Source of the DNA: Vandiemenella viatica
Lineage: Eukaryota > Arthropoda > Insecta > Orthoptera > Morabidae
Reading direction: 5' to 3'
NCBI GenBank assembly: GCA_031002005.1
Contig: CM061919.1
Coordinates: 177,675,121-177,739,120 of the forward strand
Length of the DNA stretch: 64,000 bases
The notes under the pieces were generated by a model. That model was not told where the DNA came from and did not search any database. It saw nothing but the letters and a program-made list of their open reading frames with translations. This document shows, one piece after another, positions 22,301-30,739 of the stretch (its first letter is position 1; every line of letters begins with the position of its first letter). Both the position numbers and the translations under genes were made by a program.

Positions 22301-25060
22301 ACGCTGTCACTTGTTGATGGCCCAGCATTGAAATCCTCAGCAATTTGTGGAAGGGTTGCACTTCTGTAATGGTGAATGATTCTCTTCAGTCATTGTTGGT
22401 CCCGTTCTTGCAGGATATTTTTCCGGCCGCAGGGATGTTGGAGATTTGATATTTTACCAGATTTCCGATATTAACGGTGCACTCTTGAAATGGTTGTACA
22501 GGAAAATCCCCCACCTCATCGCTACCTCGGAGATGCTATGACCCATCACTTATACGCGATGTTCAAACTCACTTAAATCCTGATAACCTGCCATTGTAGC
22601 AGCAGTAACCGATCTAATGCCTGCGCCGAAACCAGTTGTCTTATATGGGCATCGCTGACTGCAGTGCCGTACTCTGAGTGTTTACATATCTCCATGTTTG
22701 CGTACGCAGCCTATAGCTGTTTTTTTGGCTCTTCAGTGTACGAGGGTTGTTTCAAAAGTAAGGTTCCCAACTCTGTACCCTTACCGTGCATGGTGCAATG
22801 TGAAATCTGGCCACACCACCGTGTTCGCCGGATCCCCAACCACCGATGCCAACAACCAGCGTGGCTCTGCAACGGTGAGTACCGGCCTGACAGCCATAAG
22901 CGATGGAGCCCGTCATCACCGTCACCGCCAGGTGTGAAATTCGTGCGGTCATCCGATTTTTGCACGCAAGAAAGTTACCACCTGTAGAAATTCATGGGCA
23001 ATTAAGTGAAGTGTATGGGGAAACGTGTATAAGCATTCAACACGTCCGCAAATGGCGTAGGGAGTTTGCCAACAGCCGTACGGACTTCCACGATGAACAA
23101 CAAAGCGGGAGGCCGTCGGTCTCTGACGACGTTGTGGCGAAAGTTGAGCAGATCCTGCTCGAAGATCGGCGAATCACCATCCGGCAACTGGCTGCTCAAA
23201 TTCCTGAGGCTTCCGAAGCTTCAATTGACAGGATGTTGAATGAAAAGCTAGGCTACCATAAGGTGTGCATGCTCTGGGTGCCACAAACAGCAGCACGTCG
23301 ACTGTGCTCGGAAGTTCTGCAGTGAATGCGACGAGAATAACGAAGACTTCCTTGATTCCATTGTTACGGGGGATTAATCGTGGTGCCATTACGTTACTCC
23401 GGAAACAAAACAGCAATCACACCAATGGAAACACACCGAATCGCCACCACCAAAGAAGTTTAAGCAGCAGCTGTCAGCAGGAAAAATCATGGCATCAGTG
23501 TTTTGGGACCGGTGTGGTGTACTGCTCATTTTTATGCCTAGAGGGACCACCATAAACTCCACAGGTTATTGCGAGACCATGAAAAAGCTCAGACGGGCAA
23601 TCGAAAATCGTTGTAGGGGAAAACTCAGCAAAGGCGAAAGGCTGCACCACGGCAATGCCCGTTGACACGTGTCGCAACAAACGAAGGAGTTAATGGACAA
23701 ATTTGGCTAGGATGTCATTGACCACCCCGCTTACAGCCCCGATTTGGCACCCAGCGATTTCCATCTGTTTCCGAAATTGAAGGAGCACCTAGGCAGGCTA
23801 CGATTCCAGACGGACGAGGAGTTGCAAGAAGTAGTTTCCAAGTTTCTCAAAGGGGTTGGCGGCGGACTTCTTTGAGGTGGGAATACAAAAGTAGATTACT
23901 CGACAGAAAATCCATAGAAAATGCATAGAAAAAAATGGGGACTATGTGGAAAAATAGCTTAAAGATCAACGTTTCCAATGGTGTAATCGTTTTTTTTTTT
24001 TCAAATAAAATTCCTTGTGTCTAAAAAAAAATGTGGGAACCTTATTTTTGAAACAACCCTCGTATAATGTTAATGTAGATATCAAATGTCATTGCTGCAT
24101 TTTTCAGTAATTTCCCTATTCGTGGATTCCTTATTGACAATAACTAACAATTAATACTACTCTTTTTATAAAATTGGTATTAGGTACAATACTTTTCAAA
24201 AGCAAAAGTGCTAATTTTCAAATTACAGTTTTGTGTCTGCATGTATTGCACATACCTGCTGCTGTGCTGTAGTATAATGATTAGCTGAAACTGTAAGTAA
24301 GATGATTTCATATAAATATGCTTCAGTAACATTTTAAACAAGTGCTTTATCGGACCTCTCGGTATTGGATGGAATTTGTTTAAAATTGCTGAAGAAAATA
24401 GTTTAAGTGATAATGATGAAACTGTGGAGATGTTATACATAAGCACAGATGATGAAATCCTATTTGACTGAGCATGGTGTGCGAGTTGTAACATTCTGAC
24501 CTAGCATTCGTGAGGATGCGGGCTTGAATCCATGTTTGGGTTTTCCATGGATTCGCCAAATCACTCCAAGTGAATGATGGAATGGTTCCCTTAAAAGACC
24601 ATTGCCAAATTCCTTCCTTTTCCTTTCCTCCAGTCCTTTCTTGCCTCTAATGATGTTGATGAGGCACAAAGCTATACATATGTATAAAAATGTACTGGTA
24701 TGTGCTACCAATATTCTGAATATTCTTATTTTGTGTGTTGAGTTTTATTTTTCTGGCCCTCATTGGTGTTTGAAATCTCTTATTTCTTTTTTTAATATTC
24801 TAATCATTCATTTTATATGTTGTGTGTTTTGAAGTTAAAGATGTTAAGACACTGTAATATAAAATTGTAAACAAAATATACTTTTTTGTCTGAAAGTTTT
24901 TGAACTACCAGTTAAATTAATTCATTTTTATTGTTACAGATGAACAGAAACGTTCTGTGGTTGGAAGAGGCTTGAGAATGATTGAAAATGGGCATGTGAC
25001 GTCAGATATGCAAATAAGTCTTCAGACAAAAGTAAAACTGCTTCGAGCTCATATATTAAG
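7118..25060 (+). CDS. NO66: Ribosomal oxygenase NO66/RIOX1 (JmjC), five internal exons, partial
   Basis: Exons 7118-7358, 7462-7890, 8039-8252, 15322-15571 and 24940-25060 join in consistent phase with AG acceptors and GT donors, giving about 418 codons. NO66 is a nucleolar Fe(II)/2-oxoglutarate-dependent JmjC oxygenase that hydroxylates a histidine of ribosomal protein uL2 and has been reported as an H3K4/K36 demethylase. A basic SPKKKKRVSF stretch (likely nuclear/nucleolar signal) and an acidic region precede the core. The metal-binding HxD is in [15 protein letters not shown] (exon 2 of those visible) and the distal His in LYFPRGFIHQA (third). EDVEFRRGLPVGYLQYMG is a family hallmark of the C-terminal half. 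The initiator exon and the final wing-helix exon(s) after AHIL-R were not found; they may lie outside the window or in the gap. The similar paralogue MINA/RIOX2 fits less well. Introns are loaded with transposons. Confidence 0.93.
7462..7890 (+). CDS. NO66: NO66 exon: JmjC core with HxD metal ligands
   Basis: The acceptor tctttcag ends at 7461 and the donor is caccaag|gtatgt. The 103-base intron before it is the shortest in the gene. It encodes DPWEKRPYCGKRNDPSYYKA through [28 protein letters not shown], including the His and Asp of the HxD iron-binding motif and the lysine/tryptophan region of the cofactor pocket. Confidence 0.95.
8039..8252 (+). CDS. NO66: NO66 exon: distal iron-binding histidine
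   Basis: The acceptor ttggccag ends at 8038 and the donor is gaaaag|gtaaaa. It encodes TDKEHLPRFSSENFTQEEI through LYFPRGFIHQANTVPGEHSL to WADLFEK. GFIHQA supplies the third metal-ligand histidine of the JmjC fold. The exon ends in phase 0. Confidence 0.95.
8253..9029 (+). other. NO66 intron, start; no other feature seen
   Basis: AT-rich intronic sequence between the exon ending at 8252 and the decayed LINE. No repeat family or reading frame was recognised. Confidence 0.5.
9211..9475. mobile_element. hAT-like MITE
   Basis: The ends cagcgattcccaa and ttgggaaccactg are near-perfect inverted repeats, the CAGTGGTTCCCAA type common among hAT MITEs. They are flanked by an imperfect 8-bp duplication (ctctaaag 9203-9210, ctctaggg 9476-9483). 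The element splits the old LINE, whose reading is recoverable on both sides, so it is the younger of the two. It is 265 bp long with no coding capacity. Confidence 0.75.
9755..9985 (+). repeat. tRNA-derived SINE
   Basis: The B-box-like gggttcaaaccctg (about 9811) is followed by the shared SINE body (ccaaatttcggttttctat ... aaatcactccagg ... gggatggttcc ... ccatggctgaattccttcc). It ends near gagctgtagagtcccaag. It belongs to the same family as the copies at 15630, 20957, 24470, 34318(-) and 57262(-). Confidence 0.8.
12128..13850 (+). mobile_element. 5'-truncated I-type LINE with 12-bp target duplication
   Basis: The flanks caagaatgtaac at 12116-12127 and 13851-13862 are a perfect 12-bp target-site duplication. 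The insert begins inside ORF2 downstream of RT and carries the RNase H domain, a cysteine-rich tail and a 3' UTR with a tandem-like 'ccgacct..ttacagtcggcc' motif. The first 470 bases match 43790-44252 at high identity, so the two are copies of one family. It lies in a NO66 intron in sense orientation. Confidence 0.92.
12640..13480 (+). pseudogene. RNase H domain and C-terminus of I-type LINE ORF2
   Basis: VYTDGSKQANGVGCSVVF carries the first RNase H Asp. TAECYAVLKSLQ carries the catalytic Glu, and IICCDSLSCIQAI the second Asp. WVPGHVGIGE is the His-containing motif. A frameshift near 13020 moves the reading from GERGS-stop into NEAADVAAKLA. Later frames give a cysteine-rich segment (CREDPPECDTCSVPLTVCHI). 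The domain order EN-RT-RNase H points to the I/R1/LOA group rather than CR1 or RTE. Confidence 0.85.
13863..14440 (+). other. NO66 intron with no recognised element
   Basis: Intronic AT-rich sequence after the LINE's target duplication. Short open frames show no homology that could be recognised. Confidence 0.4.
14700..14875 (+). pseudogene. Decayed duplicate of the NO66 exon at 15322-15571
   Basis: The stretch resembles the true exon from its FRRGLPVGYLQ codons to its VDQM codons. It shares 'ggattacctgttgggtt/ggattgccagttggtta', 'tcagttcatagtgataa', 'agtaagactgga/gataagactgga' and a run of about 30 identical bases at 14808-14838 against 15472-15502. Indels break the frame and no splice sites remain at the matching positions. 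It sits about 0.66 kb upstream of the functional exon in the same orientation, so a local tandem duplication is the simplest origin. A retrocopy is unlikely because only this exon is represented. Confidence 0.82.
15322..15571 (+). CDS. NO66: NO66 exon: dimerisation/helical region after JmjC
   Basis: The acceptor cttttcttaag ends at 15321 and the donor is gacagaag|gtgagt. It starts in phase 0 directly after WADLFEK with MLPAALTMAVEEDVEFRRGL and runs to GFMHDAFPPTLTE. It is separated from the previous exon by 7.07 kb of transposon-rich intron, which contains a decayed copy of this same exon at about 14700-14875. Confidence 0.93.
15630..15870 (+). repeat. tRNA-derived SINE
   Basis: The head is degenerate (ttgaaatccctgtctggcc). 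The shared SINE body follows (gatttcggttttctatgg ... aaatcacttcaggtg ... gggatggttccttcaaaag ... catggctgaattcctt) and ends near ctgtaaagcctgaac. It lies just 60 bases after the NO66 exon. Confidence 0.78.
15871..16850 (+). other. NO66 intron, nothing recognised
   Basis: AT-rich intron sequence. A 71-codon open frame at 16255-16470 has no recognised motif and no coding signature. Confidence 0.45.
16851..18251 (-). mobile_element. Tc1-like DNA transposon with perfect TIRs
   Basis: Terminal inverted repeats at 16851-16877 (cactcctggaaattgaaata...) and 18225-18251 match over 27 bases without mismatch. TA flanks each end (16849-16850, 18252-18253). The 1401-bp length and the single minus-strand transposase frame are normal for Tc1. 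The perfect TIRs mean it is fairly young, although the transposase is already damaged. Confidence 0.95.
17006..18007 (-). pseudogene. Tc1 transposase, open but catalytically broken
   Basis: From the ATG at 18005-18007 (MPRQRVREPYVQLTDFERGG) the frame stays open for 333 codons, close to the usual length for Tc1 transposases. A paired HTH region (ERGGIVGMREAAWTYRRIAQ) precedes the DDE domain. The first catalytic Asp, normally in FS-D-ESRF, reads FSAESRFCL. The second Asp motif (QQDNARPH) is present in the DNA near 17270-17300 but in a shifted frame; the open frame reads VPTGQCTSTCIPCH there and returns to register at WPARSPDLSPIEHVWDWMKR, which holds the final Glu. Small indels with compensating effect explain this. 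The enzyme should be inactive. Confidence 0.88.
18262..18335 (-). repeat. tRNA-like head of a SINE
   Basis: On the minus strand the segment reads with a B-box-like gggttcaaatccc and an upstream ggcctggaggctcaaa A-box-like part. It resembles the tRNA-derived head of the local SINEs but has no recognisable body. A decayed tRNA gene is the alternative. It directly follows the Tc1 element's TA. Confidence 0.45.
18353..19389 (-). mobile_element. LINE 3' end (CR1/L2-like family, copy 1) with extra fragment
   Basis: The minus-strand 3' end starts with taatttaatttaatt repeats at 18353. ORF2 C-terminal coding reads upward: TLKEFKVKICRGQM-stop, FLGKGVRDCNELPREMMNNL, GYKTLVRPLLEYGSVV, and the RT thumb DRISSWVGKHGIKINAKKS near 19100. 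At about 19215-19240 it jumps to a second fragment (19240-19389) that repeats the part equivalent to 18605-18720, so two pieces of the family are joined. Stops and frameshifts are present. Confidence 0.85.
19388..19768. repeat. Composite repeat with direct and inverted copies
   Basis: A unit beginning gttgatgaagggtttatccc (19389) recurs as gttgacgaagggccaaatcc (19652). Both continue through a tttgtgtttgtgt-like stretch, atcatctaaggtaagtggtgg and catttcgctatcc. An inverted copy of the last part lies between them (19568-19610 against 19730-19767). This resembles terminal repeats of a dispersed element; the family is unknown. The unit heads look like partial hammerhead ribozyme cores (see findings). 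Confidence 0.6.
19771..19814. repeat. (TG)n/(TA)n microsatellite
   Basis: Alternating tgtgtg and tatata runs of about 44 bases. Confidence 0.9.
20240..21842 (+). mobile_element. LINE fragment inserted in the Tc1 element
   Basis: Plus-strand RT blocks appear in order: ATPEDWKTGIIIPIFKKGSR, NYRAITLMCHCAKVYEKIIE, LREEQYGFRTGRLK, PLLVFLYVEKAYDCVHRSKL (catalytic Asp replaced in the FxDxxKAYD block), then VMAFVDDL-like palm sequence near 20855. The C-terminal part follows a SINE: NRFKYLGSVLEECGGNDGEI and RLRWYGHVKRMEVQRIPRKI. It is rich in A/G, and G-runs mark its right end (21848-21860). The clade is unresolved among EN-bearing LINEs and the endonuclease is absent. Confidence 0.78.
20957..21170 (+). 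repeat. SINE inserted in the LINE fragment
   Basis: A B-box-like gtttgaatctccg and the standard SINE body (ccagatttgggttttccatg ... aaatcactccaggcaaatg ... ccatggccgaactcctt) lie between LINE codons. The flanks taacaaccagaa (left) and taacaaccggaa (right) are a likely target duplication with one difference. The LINE reading resumes right after it. Confidence 0.82.
22741..24062 (+). mobile_element. mariner-like DNA transposon
   Basis: Terminal inverted repeats at 22741-22769 (cgagggttgtttcaaaagta...) and 24034-24062 match over 29 bases with one mismatch. TA lies at 22739-22740 and 24063-24064. The 1322-bp length is typical for mariner. The left TA is also the right TA of the neighbouring Tc1 element. 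Confidence 0.94.
22903..23880 (+). pseudogene. mariner transposase, multiply broken
   Basis: The N-terminal part is open (22903-23325): CEIRAVIRFLHARKLPPVEI is the mariner HTH and QQSGRPSVSDDV/QLAAQIPEASEASIDR the second HTH. Downstream pieces in other frames include IVTGD followed at once by a stop (usual reading TGDETW), SAGKIMASVFWDRCGV, and HHGNARP where the family has HDNARP, so the second catalytic Asp is lost. YSPDLAPSDFHLFPKLKEHL follows at about 23735-23790. At least one stop and several shifts make it dead. Confidence 0.88.
24065..24469 (+). other. NO66 intron, nothing recognised
   Basis: AT-rich sequence after the mariner element. A minus-strand 104-codon open frame (24180-24494) shows no domain. 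Confidence 0.45.
24470..24670 (+). repeat. tRNA-derived SINE
   Basis: The head agcatggtgtgcgagttg and a B-box-like gcttgaatccatg are followed by gggttttccatggattcgcc, aaatcactccaagtgaatg and ccttaaaagaccattgcc. It lies 270 bases before the last visible NO66 exon. Confidence 0.75.
24940..25060 (+). CDS. NO66: NO66 exon: start of the winged-helix region
   Basis: The acceptor ttgttacag ends at 24939 and the donor is attaag|gttaag. It completes the split Asp codon and encodes DEQKRSVVGRGLRMIENGHV then KVKLLRAHIL, matching the region of NO66 after PPTLTE. It is only 121 bases long. The next exon was not recognised downstream. Confidence 0.85.
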
Positions 25061-25857
25061 GTTAAGTAGAACTGTTTTTACAAATTAATATTTTTATTTT
25101 GACACAACTCTTATCAGATTTTGTTACATATTTTATTTAAAACGATATAGTTGGGCAAGTAGAGGAAATTTATAGTTAATTATGGACTAGTTTTTTTAAT
25201 TTAGTTTAAATATTACACACAGTCAGTTGTATGTATCAAAAAGACCATGTTATTTGGTGGGTGTGTATTCGGTGATAACTAAAATAAACCTCATGCAGCA
25301 TGCATGCCTTCAGGGCAGTGCAATTGAAGAAAAAAAGGTCATCTTGTGTATTGGTATTGTTTGGTTTAATTCTTTTGTTGATAGGACAGTATGATGTATG
25401 CTGGATGAGATTGAGGAAGGAATGCACATTTCATGACTTAGAGGGGTAAAAGAGGTTGAGATCAAGTATATATGAGTTCAAAATAAAATAAAAATTATTA
25501 TTGTTGTCTAGTAGCTTACTGAAAAATCAACTATAGAAAGTTCCAGTCTAAATTTGATCAAACGAGGTAAATTTCATGTGGCTGTGCTGACTGCAGTGGC
25601 CTTTGTGATCTCGGTCTCATATTTCTGTTTTCATGCATTAGGTTGTAGCTTTAAATGTTGTGTTCGTGTATTGTTTTGTTACCTCTGTAGTCATCCCTTT
25701 ATCATACTGTTAAGCCGGCAATCCTTGTTAAGTCAAGAGTAACTGATGCCAGCTCAGAGAACTGTTAGGTAGTAGGAGTATAGAAGCCTCAGGATAATTA
25801 GTTGATATGGTGGATTGGCTACCGTATTTTTCACTCTGCCACTCCCTGAGAGAAACA
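25061..25857 (+). other. Sequence downstream of the last visible NO66 exon
   Basis: AT-rich and probably intronic, since the exon at 24940-25060 ends in a clear donor. No feature was recognised. Confidence 0.45.
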
Positions 25858-25918
25858 TTTATGTGCGGGTGCGACCTTTGTCATGTGAGCAGTAGAACAA
25901 GTCGATAATATTCCAGTT
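25858..25918 (-). repeat. Fragment related to the LTR-like insertion at 3.9-4.6 kb
   Basis: gtcatgtgagcagtagaacaa...tattccag matches gtcatatgagcagtagaacaa...cactccag at about 3978-4014. The rest of that element is absent because a LINE 3' end begins immediately. Confidence 0.5.
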
Positions 25919-26785
25919 TAATTTAATTTAATTGCAATGGAGCACATGGTTCGGTGACAATTTCCCTACACTCCTATCTTGCCCCCTTTCCTGCACCCAC
26001 CTACATTTGCCCTCTACAAATTTTTACTTTAAATTCTTTCAACGTTTTCAGTAAATTATTCATCATTTCTCTTGGTAACTTATTCCAATCTCTGATACTC
26101 TTACCTAAAAAAGAGAATCTTCCCATTCCCTTGTGCCTGAAATCGAGTGCCAGCTTGTGGTCATCGTCATCTTTTCCCTTCCATGAACTACTTTTCATAC
26201 CTTTCCATGCCTCATCACCAGTATACGCTTTGTATACTCCCATGAACCTGTTCTTCCTCCTCCTGTCTTGCAATGAATCCCATTGCAGCTCCTTTATCAT
26301 ATCTGTTACTGATTGCATTCTGCGATAATTTCCAGAAACAAATCTAGCAGCCCCTTTTTGCACCGTCTCCAACTCCTGTATTTGATACGCAAAATGTGGG
26401 TCCCATACTACACTATCATATTTGAGCAATGGTCTGACCAAAGTTTTGTAACCCAATTCCTTTACTTCTCTCGCGCATCCCCTCATCACTCTCTCCAACA
26501 AATGCAGAATTTTGAAACCTTTTCCTACTACCTGTCCAATGTGCTGCCCGGTTAAGCTTGTTATCAAATGTAATGCCAAGATATTTACATTTCAAGTCTT
26601 CAGCAAGTAATTCTTTCCCCGCCTTATATTCATAACTAACCTTTTCTTTTTTTATTTGTGTGTCTAATAAGCTGACTCTTCTTTGCATTTATCTTCATCC
26701 AATGATTACCAACCCAACTAGATATCCTGTCCAGATCACCCTGCAACTGTTTACAGTCCTTTATTGTTTTGGTCCTTTTAAGTGA
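25919..26785 (-). mobile_element. LINE 3' end (CR1/L2-like family, copy 2)
   Basis: Starts at the taatttaatttaattgcaatgg 3' terminus. The frame at 26001-26579 is open for 192 codons: HIGQVVGKGFKILHLLERVM, GYKTLVRPLLKYDSVVWDPH, AARFVSGNYRRMQSVTDMIK and FLGKSIRDWNKLPREMMNNL, ending CRGQM. The RT thumb continues to about 26785 in a shifted frame. This is the best preserved single frame of the family with the copy at 46.6 kb. Confidence 0.88.
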
Positions 26786-27295
26786 CTTGGCTCAGAACAG
26801 GATCTCATAACTTGTTTTTACTACACAATCATGAAACTTGGCATATTTAAAGAATCATTTTTGTTGGGTCTAATTTCTTTTGTGTAAGTTGATAGCTTAT
26901 TCAGAGTTGTCACTAAGATGTAACAATTCCATTTGATAAATGGTGGATCGTAATTAAAAACATCTAGATACGTTACCAACGGTGCCCACACTCCCTGCAA
27001 ACAATGAGTATGTGTCATGACTGTGTTGATAGCTGCAGATTTAACCACCACTGTAAGTTAATAACAAGTCACTTCCAAACTAAACATAGAAACAAAGTAA
27101 AATTGAATATATTAGTTATTCTTGCTGATCTGTATGTATACAAGAAATTTCGGACATATAATGTCACCCACAGCAAAGCAACTTATTTGCAAATATGTGC
27201 CAAAATTTTTCATGCTCTGGGTTGCCTTTGAGTAAATACTGCGAAAATCATCAATTTTATACTTTTTGTATGATTTTGCGATGAAACTATATATG
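26786..27295. other. No recognised feature
   Basis: AT-rich sequence between a LINE and a TIR element. No splice-flanked coding segment was identified. Confidence 0.4.
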
Positions 27296-28773
27296 CAGGG
27301 TGGCCACAGACCTGGAAAACCTGGAAAATATGGAATTATCAGGGAATTTAAAGCAACCTTGAAATATCATGGAAATGTCAGGGAATTCAAGTAATTTCAA
27401 AAATTATCAGGGAATTTTAATTGCAACAACCCAAAATTTGGAAATTTTTGATAATTTATTTTAATATTGAACTTTTGCATTAAATAATTCAGCTTATATA
27501 TTTTTTGACACAAAATAGCTAACAAATGCCACATTTACACTAGCAACTTGCATCTCGTCTTGCGCCTCATCGAGATAGGATGGCGAGATGTTCGTACGCG
27601 AGCGCTGACATGAACTCTCTCTGGAACTCAGCATTCGAAATTATATTTTTTAAAAAAGGTGGATGACATCTAAATCAGAATTATAGTACTACGAGACATG
27701 TAAACTCAGAAGTTATATTTTTTACTGAATAAAACAGTAATCGTTAGTAAGTTTATAAAGATGTTTTTATGTTTCACTAAACAGTTTTACAATTTCAAGC
27801 AAAGTGTGAAACAGATGTGCCAAAAATATTGAATTTGTGGAGAATCTTCGAAGTCCTGGTTTTGAACTTCTTTTGAGAAAAATTGAACCTATAATATCAA
27901 AACAAAAGCCTAGATTCAAGATACCAATGCCAGCAAAAATGTGAATAGTGATAATTATACGGCTTTATAACTTTTTCGTATGAATGATATAAGGCGAATT
28001 AAAGCAGGAAGAAAATAATACGTAAGATCATGTAAATACTAACCAGAGGTCTAAATAGGTAGGATTTATAAAGTTTTGTGTCATTCAGAGCTCTTTCAAA
28101 TGCTGAATTGATGCGATAGTATAAACATCGTGCTTGTGCCTTTGACTTGCACCAAATAAACCGCTGCCAAAGCGAGCGGCACACCCAAGCAACCACGCAA
28201 GGTGAGCCTACACGATTGCATGGTTTCTACAAACTCGTGTTCATGCTATCTTGCATAGACTCGCGGAAACTTACGCGTAAGTTTTAACTTGGCAACAGAA
28301 GAAATTGAAGATGGAACAAAAGAAGCTACAATAACTGAACCAGAAGATTTGGAAAGAAAAGTGTAGCAAATGATGAAAGGCATAAAAAAGCTAAGCTTTT
28401 GACTGAGTCAAGTTACTGATGAACAATTTAAAAATCTTCAATTATTTTATCTACCAAATATTGAAAGATTACTAAATTGTTCTAGTTCATATTACTTGTT
28501 ATCTTATTTTTGTGCTACTCATTTTTAATTATGCTTCATAAGATTACTAAATTAGTTATAAAATTTTTAAATAAACATTCTTAAACATGTTTCTTTTTCT
28601 AATTTTTTGAGTTTCATACCAGATTTAATTATTTACAATCAAAATCTAATTAAAACTTTAAATATCTTAATCATGCAAATAAACTTTCTAAATCAGGGAA
28701 AAATATGGCAAATTTTTCTGGAAAACCTGGAAATATCAGGGAATTTTTAAATTACTGTCTTGTGGCCACCCTG
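27296..28773. mobile_element. Non-autonomous TIR element of uncertain superfamily
   Basis: The ends cagggtggccaca (27296-27308) and tgtggccaccctg (28761-28773) are perfect inverted repeats. They continue subterminally as repeated 'acctggaaa...atcagggaattt' motifs on both sides. atatg occurs immediately outside each end (27291-27295 and 28774-28778), so a 5-bp target duplication is possible. There is no transposase frame in 1478 bp. Subterminal motif repetition resembles hAT elements, but those make 8-bp duplications. Confidence 0.75.
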
Positions 28774-29811
28774 ATATGTGTGATAAATTACCTGTCGCTA
28801 GAATCAGGGAAAGTACAGTGAAATTTTGATGTCAGGGTGTCGTAATTAAGAATATTCACCTACTTCCAAAGTAAGGAGAGGAAGGAAGTAAAAATTAATA
28901 AATTAGTTAAACTTATTAACCTCCGTTTTTAATGAAAATTGGGCATATAAATTTATTAGGGTAGAAAGCGATTTGGTGTTTGGGGTAAATAAAAGAGAAA
29001 AATTGGAAATTTACAAGTTCTAGACTTTTCTTATAACCTAGGTGTAAAACTTTATCTGTGTACCAAATTCAGCTTTCTAAAATTATGGGAAGTACGTTAG
29101 TTTTGAATTATGAGTATGATCAATGAGTCTGTTTGTAACAGGATCACTGAAATTTGCGTGTGAATAACATACAAACTAAGAAATTTGAGGCATTTAGCAT
29201 CAACAAAAATGTAGGAATTGAGGTAGAAAAATGACCTGAATTACTTTTACAAAAGGGTAGGCAATGCTGCCATTGACTCGATTTGTCGGGTACATTGCTG
29301 TGCATCCAGATCAACATCAAGTGTTTTTGTATTAATGAATAAGATGTATATGTGAAAGAATCAATGAACAGTTTAATAAAAGAAGTAGTTTTTTTTGTCT
29401 TAGTACTGTAACAGCTTTTCAATTGACACAAATTCTTCACAGGTTTGCCGCCGGGTATGTTTTCTAAGGACAAGCTTTTCATTTGATCTAGAAATTTAGA
29501 AAGTTATAATTATTTATCGTTAGAGACTGCGTTGCTCCGTACTAAATATTGCCTGTTGTTGGGCAAGTGTGGTGTAACATCAAAAAGACTAATTGGCAGA
29601 GAATTTAATACAAACCTTGAATGTTTATTATTTTTAATTAGTTTAATATTCTTATCACTAGTTTTAGCTTCAATATTTAAAAAATGGTGATTACCTTTTC
29701 TTAAATATGTTCATTTATCTACTGTACATTGTTTTTATCTTGTATGTCTGATTTAAGGAAGACACCACATTCTTATTTATTTATTTACGCCAATCAATTG
29801 CTTAGAAATTC
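28774..29811. other. No recognised feature
   Basis: AT-rich. A minus-strand 112-codon open frame (29144-29482) shows no known domain. Confidence 0.4.
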
Positions 29812-30560
29812 AGCGTGATCTGGATATTATTTTGGCTTGGTGCGCTGAGTGGCAACTTGCGCTAAATTGTAAAAAGTGCAAGACAATTAGCATAACTAAC
29901 AAAAAGAATCCAGTTGTTCAGAAATACGAGTTAAACAATTTAGTTATTGATATGGTTGATTCTATGAAATATTTGGGAGTAACAGTACAAAGGAACATAA
30001 AATGGGACTTACACATTAATTTGTTAATAGGTAGAGCTAATTCTAGGCTGCGATTCATAATTCGAATCTTGAAAAATTGTAATGAACAAACAAAGGAGAT
30101 AGCATACAAATCTCTTGTGCGTCCACATTTGGACTATTGTTGTGCCATTTTGGATCCTTTTTGTAAGGGGTTGATCAAAAGTATAGAGAAAGTACAGAGA
30201 AGAGCAGCTCGATTCGTGACCGCTTGCTACAGTCCTTATGAAAGTGTCACAGAACTGATTAGTAGACTAGGCTGGGAGTCTCTGGTAGATAGATGAAGCA
30301 CATTTAAACTTATTGGTAAACATGTGTACTCCCACTTTCACTTACAAGTGTAGTGAAATACTTCATCGACCAACCTATTTGAGCCGGAATGACAGGAAAG
30401 ACAAGATTAGAGAAATAAGGTGCCGCAATGATTCTTATATGAATTCTTTTTTCCCTTGTACCATTAGGGATTGGAATGCACGACAAAGAGATTAGCTTTG
30501 ATGCAGAATACCCTCTGCCACCCACAATTTTGTGAATTGCAGAGTGTATATGTAGATTGT
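29812..30560 (+). mobile_element. LINE 3' end (RT thumb and C-terminal domain)
   Basis: The frame at 29832-30296 reads LAWCAEWQLALNCKKCKTIS, DSMKYLGVTVQRNIKWDLHI, YKSLVRPHLDYCCAILDPFC and RRAARFVTACYSPYESVTEL, the conserved region after RT of CR1/L2/jockey-type ORF2. It is followed in another frame by a DSYMNSFFPCTIRDWN tail. The 3' UTR has ctctgccacccacaattttgtgaattgcagagtgtatatg, a small stem (ctctgcc.../...tgcagag) common at ends of such LINEs. It is a different family from the CRGQM copies. Confidence 0.82.
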
Positions 30561-30739
30561 ACAGAAATATTTTACAAAGAAAAAGCCAATGATAGTTTAG
30601 GTTAAATATAAAAGTTATTACACTATGATAGACACAAGAAAATAATTTTGTAAACTTAATCAGTTAGTAGTAATATTTTGTTTGCTGAAAAAGATGATAG
30701 TGAACCTCCAAAAAAAGTTAATGTCTGCCGAGTACAGGT

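Larger units (their letters stand above)
19927..22738 (-). mobile_element. Second Tc1-like transposon, split by a LINE
   Basis: The ends cattgaagagccaaagaaa (19927) and tttttttggctcttcagtg (to 22738) form inverted repeats with two mismatches. TA flanks the left (19925-19926) and the right (22739-22740). Minus-strand transposase relics are visible, e.g. CQHRHWTVDDWKHVAWFDKS at about 22130-22200. The Tc1 sequence stops at about 20238 and resumes at about 21850, with a LINE fragment between. It has no intact frame. Confidence 0.85.
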
